A stretch of DNA of 64,000 nt, taken from Henckelia pumila (lineage: Eukaryota; Streptophyta; Magnoliopsida; Lamiales; Gesneriaceae). The notes beneath the pieces were generated by a model. The model was not told the DNA's origin. It ran no database searches and saw only the letters and a list, made by a program, of their open reading frames with translations. Location of the stretch: the NCBI RefSeq assembly GCF_033568475.1, contig NC_133122.1, forward strand, positions 143,723,402 through 143,787,401, written 5' to 3'. The position numbers and the translations under genes are program-made. Of the stretch, positions 62,342-64,000 are shown in pieces (within the stretch, counting starts at the first letter, position 1; the number at the start of each line of letters is the position of its first letter).

Positions 62342-63818
62342 CTAGTCAAGAATCAAGATATCTCTCCCACAATATTTTTTTGAAATTAGAATTTCTAATT
62401 AACAAAAGTATTATATTTTTTAATGTATGTAATGATGTTCCTTTTTCCCGATTATTTAAATGATCTCAAAAGTTTCGAAATAATTAGAAAGTACTTAATT
62501 ATGCAAATTGCCCGACAGAATAAACAAAAGACACAAACAAGCACGATGAAGAAGCTAATTTTCAATCCTATAGCTCAATTCCATTATTTTTGTAAGCATG
62601 CACGCCTTTTAATTTTTTTTCAGATTTTTTTTTAATCAAGAGGTCTTAAATAAACCAATCTAAGGCCTAAATAGGGACGTAGATTAAATTTCGTCAAAAC
62701 CTAACCACTTTCAAGTTTCAATCATGCCCATTTAACTATATTAATTACGCAAAATTATGCTCTCCACTCACATTGTTTTTTAAGTAGTCTCTAATAAAAC
62801 GGTATAACGAGTTCGACTCAATTTATAAAAAATAAAATTGACCCATGAAATTATCTTAAGAAAAAATTTTACTTTATTTTAAATCAGTAGCATCACATGA
62901 TTATATTTGATCGTGATATATATTATAACTACTTTAGGTATTATTTAGTTTATGATCGTTTAATTTGCGACGGTATTATATATGGTTCACTTTTCTAGTA
63001 TATATTTATGTATCATGTACTAAATTAATTATATTTTGAAACCTTTTTATATATAATTTTGTGCATATTTTATAAATAATGAGATTCTATCTATATATAT
63101 ATATATATACTTCTTGCTTCTTAGTGGTACGCATGCTTCACATCATGGCCTCCTACTATTTACGTACTATTAGGTAATAATTATTATTCAAATAAATGAG
63201 ACAAAAACATAAAGATTGATTAATAACAATTAATCTTTTCAACCAACCAAAACCCCACAAAAAAAAATAAATAAATAATAAAATTACCAAGACACTTACC
63301 TGAATCGGACTCGCTTGAGATCATTCCCACCCTTGGGCAAGGACAAGAAGGTAATTAGCACTCCCGGTTCGACCTGAGCCACCCACTCTTTCGGCTCGCT
63401 CTCTTCCACGAACACGACCGGCTCGACTCGGCGGCCGCTGGCTGACGCCGCCGGGGTCCCGTCACCGCTCGAGATCACCTTCAGCCTCGACTCCAGCTCC
63501 TTCCTCCCGGAGCTCGAGCTCCATGCCCGCCTGTACAATGCCCGGCGGGCTTTGTCCGGCTCTCCGCCGCACCTCTTCTGCTGCTCCGCCGCCTGATTCG
63601 CGCAGGGCGTGCAGTGGCGGTAGGCGCCGGAAGCCTTCAAAGCCATGTCCTTGATCTGCGAAGCACAATAGTTTCAGAATGAAAACAGGAAACTCAAATC
63701 GATATATGCAATGAATTTCAATTCATATATATATATATATATATATGTAATATGTAACCTGAGAGGAGAGGGTTTTGGTGGGTTGTTTAGCACTGGAATG
63801 CTCCATGCATGTAAGCAT
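55471..63818 (-). CDS. BRX: BREVIS RADIX family protein (two BRX domains)
   Basis: Four exons on the minus strand, in coding order 63759-63818, 63300-63655, 55721-56233, 55471-55549, join in phase to 335 residues (Arabidopsis BRX has 344). After the N-terminus MLTCMEHSSAKQPTKTLSSQ comes IKDMALKASGAYRHCTPC, then BRX domain 1 (about 107-165: EWVAQVEPGVLITF, LKRVRFSQEMFNKWQAHRWW) and BRX domain 2 (about 275-334: EWVEQDEPGVYLTIRALPDG, RRVRFSREKFKEMHAKLWWE), ending RINKQYL. Each domain is split by an intron at the Ser codon of RVRFS, as in the family. BRX proteins are polar plasma-membrane and nuclear regulators that tune PIN auxin export in root protophloem (family knowledge). Cys4 matches a palmitoylation site of AtBRX, but its second Cys (residue 7) is Ser or His here. 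Intron 2 is 7066 bp and repeat-filled; splicing must cross it. Confidence 0.95.
56258..56385. repeat. Tandem duplication in BRX intron 2
   Basis: About 60 bases (ATCAGATTCAATAAAATTAT ... GAAAGCTAAGTAACGAG) are directly repeated once, close to the splice acceptor of the third BRX exon. Confidence 0.85.
56519..56622. mobile_element. Small MITE-like inverted repeat in BRX intron 2
   Basis: TGTTACACCAATCAGTTTTT followed by GACATGTGTTT at the left pairs with AAACACATGGCAAGAAGTTA followed by TTGGTGTAACA at the right. Arms are about 31 bases around a ~40 base loop. Confidence 0.6.
57262..57761. mobile_element. hAT-type MITE in BRX intron 2
   Basis: The ends TAGAGCTGTCA and TGACGGCTCTA are inverted repeats; the flanks ATGTCAGC (57254-57261) and ATGCCAGC (57762-57769) match at 7 of 8 bases, the 8 bp duplication of hAT elements. 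Inside it repeats CCCGCGGGTTGG, GGCCCACC and GGTGGGTTGCGGG words, a pattern common in plant hAT MITEs. No transposase. Confidence 0.75.
58601..58822 (+). mobile_element. tRNA-derived SINE, plus strand, in BRX intron 2
   Basis: Starts near AGCCTTTAAGGGGTGTTCAA, has an A-box-like GTTGTTAGAGTAGATA and a B-box GTTCGATTCC at 58659-58668, and ends in poly(A) at 58813-58822. The duplication ATTATTTAAC flanks it exactly (58591-58600 and 58823-58832). The first part matches the minus-strand SINE at 7131-7283. Confidence 0.8.
58842..61545 (+). mobile_element. Solo LTR fossil in BRX intron 2
   Basis: It starts TGTAAGGCCCG and ends GGGTCGTCACA, flanked by an exact TACGA duplication (58837-58841 and 61546-61550). 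Length 2704 bp. No internal retroviral region is present. Words such as GAGAGTCGGTG and CTCGGGATCCCAAC are shared with the minus-strand fossil at 18504-22240, so both belong to one family, probably Gypsy. An inner segment near 59820-59870 is loosely repeated near 60010-60060. A GC-rich stretch lies at 61320-61435. It is opposite in direction to BRX. Confidence 0.85.
61551..63299. other. Rest of BRX intron 2
   Basis: AT-rich intronic DNA with (AT)n microsatellites near 62307-62340 and 63093-63108. No coding exons and no delimited element. Confidence 0.4.
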
Positions 63819-64000
63819 TTTCTTCTGTTCTAAAGATCATAGCATTTCTGAAGAAGAAAACGTAACGTACTTAGTGAAGAAGGAATTGAAGTTGATAAAG
63901 AAGAAGAAGATGATAGATAATACATTTGAAAATTGCCTGGTTTAAGATATATATATATATTTGAGGCTTTTAACTAAGGCTTCTTTTTCTTAATTTTTTT
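63819..64000. other. Upstream of the BREVIS RADIX start codon
   Basis: Presumed 5' UTR and promoter of BRX on the minus strand. It holds AAGAAG repeats (CTT-rich on the coding strand, common in plant leaders) and an (AT)n tract at 63949-63961 that may include the TATA box. It is cut by the window end. Confidence 0.4.

Noticed and set aside
63462-63668. 68-residue minus-strand frame overlapping BRX exon 2
   Set aside because: A different frame from the one encoding the BRX domain; only that frame splices to the domain remainder.

Overview
This is nuclear DNA of a flowering plant, almost certainly a eudicot. It is AT-rich and has GT-AG introns, plant-only gene families (GRF, ELF4-like, BREVIS RADIX, PsbX) and many short non-autonomous transposons. 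Several repeat families resemble ones I associate with Lamiales and other asterids, but I cannot name the species from sequence alone.

Eight host genes can be modelled. From left to right: a GCN5-related N-acetyltransferase (+, 387-2987, nine exons); MOB1 (-, 3497-5316, seven exons); a growth-regulating factor with a miR396 site (+, 14378-15391, three exons); an ELF4-like clock protein (+, 28263-28559, no intron); 40S ribosomal protein S3 (+, 32494-34553, six exons); photosystem II subunit X (+, 35713-36081, no intron); ESCRT-III subunit VPS2/CHMP2 (-, 37068-41086, five exons, with an apparent one-base frameshift in exon 3); and BREVIS RADIX (-, 55471-63818, four exons with a 7.07 kb second intron). 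The genes do different jobs (acetylation, Hippo-type signalling, growth, clock, translation, photosynthesis, membrane scission, root growth) and are not an operon. From memory, five of the families (GNAT, GRF6, ELF4-L3, PsbX, VPS2.1) lie in the same order in Arabidopsis At2g06, so the window may preserve an old gene neighbourhood that has since been stretched by repeats.

The space between genes is repeat-rich. 5.3-14.4 kb holds two short MITE-like elements, a SINE and an old LTR relic. 17.7-23.7 kb is a tandem array of ~118 bp units interrupted by LTR fossils (18504-22240) and by a foldback element. 26.0-28.1 kb is a broken Ty1/Copia element that ends only 147 bp before the ELF4-like start codon. 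41.5-44.3 kb is a solo LTR. 44.3-50.8 kb looks like a decayed Mutator-like element with DUF1985/Ulp1-like coding remnants, a zinc-knuckle remnant on the opposite strand and a large minisatellite built on an ACCGACTGAAATA-type word with a ~454 bp higher-order period. 51.5-53.5 kb is a PIF/Harbinger element that carries only the Myb-like ORF. BREVIS RADIX intron 2 carries a hAT MITE, a SINE with clear target-site duplications and a 2.7 kb solo LTR.

I found no tRNA, rRNA or CRISPR. The most useful leads are the minisatellite inside the Mutator-like element, the Copia remnant forming the distal promoter of the ELF4-like gene, the VPS2 frameshift and the apparent synteny with Arabidopsis.
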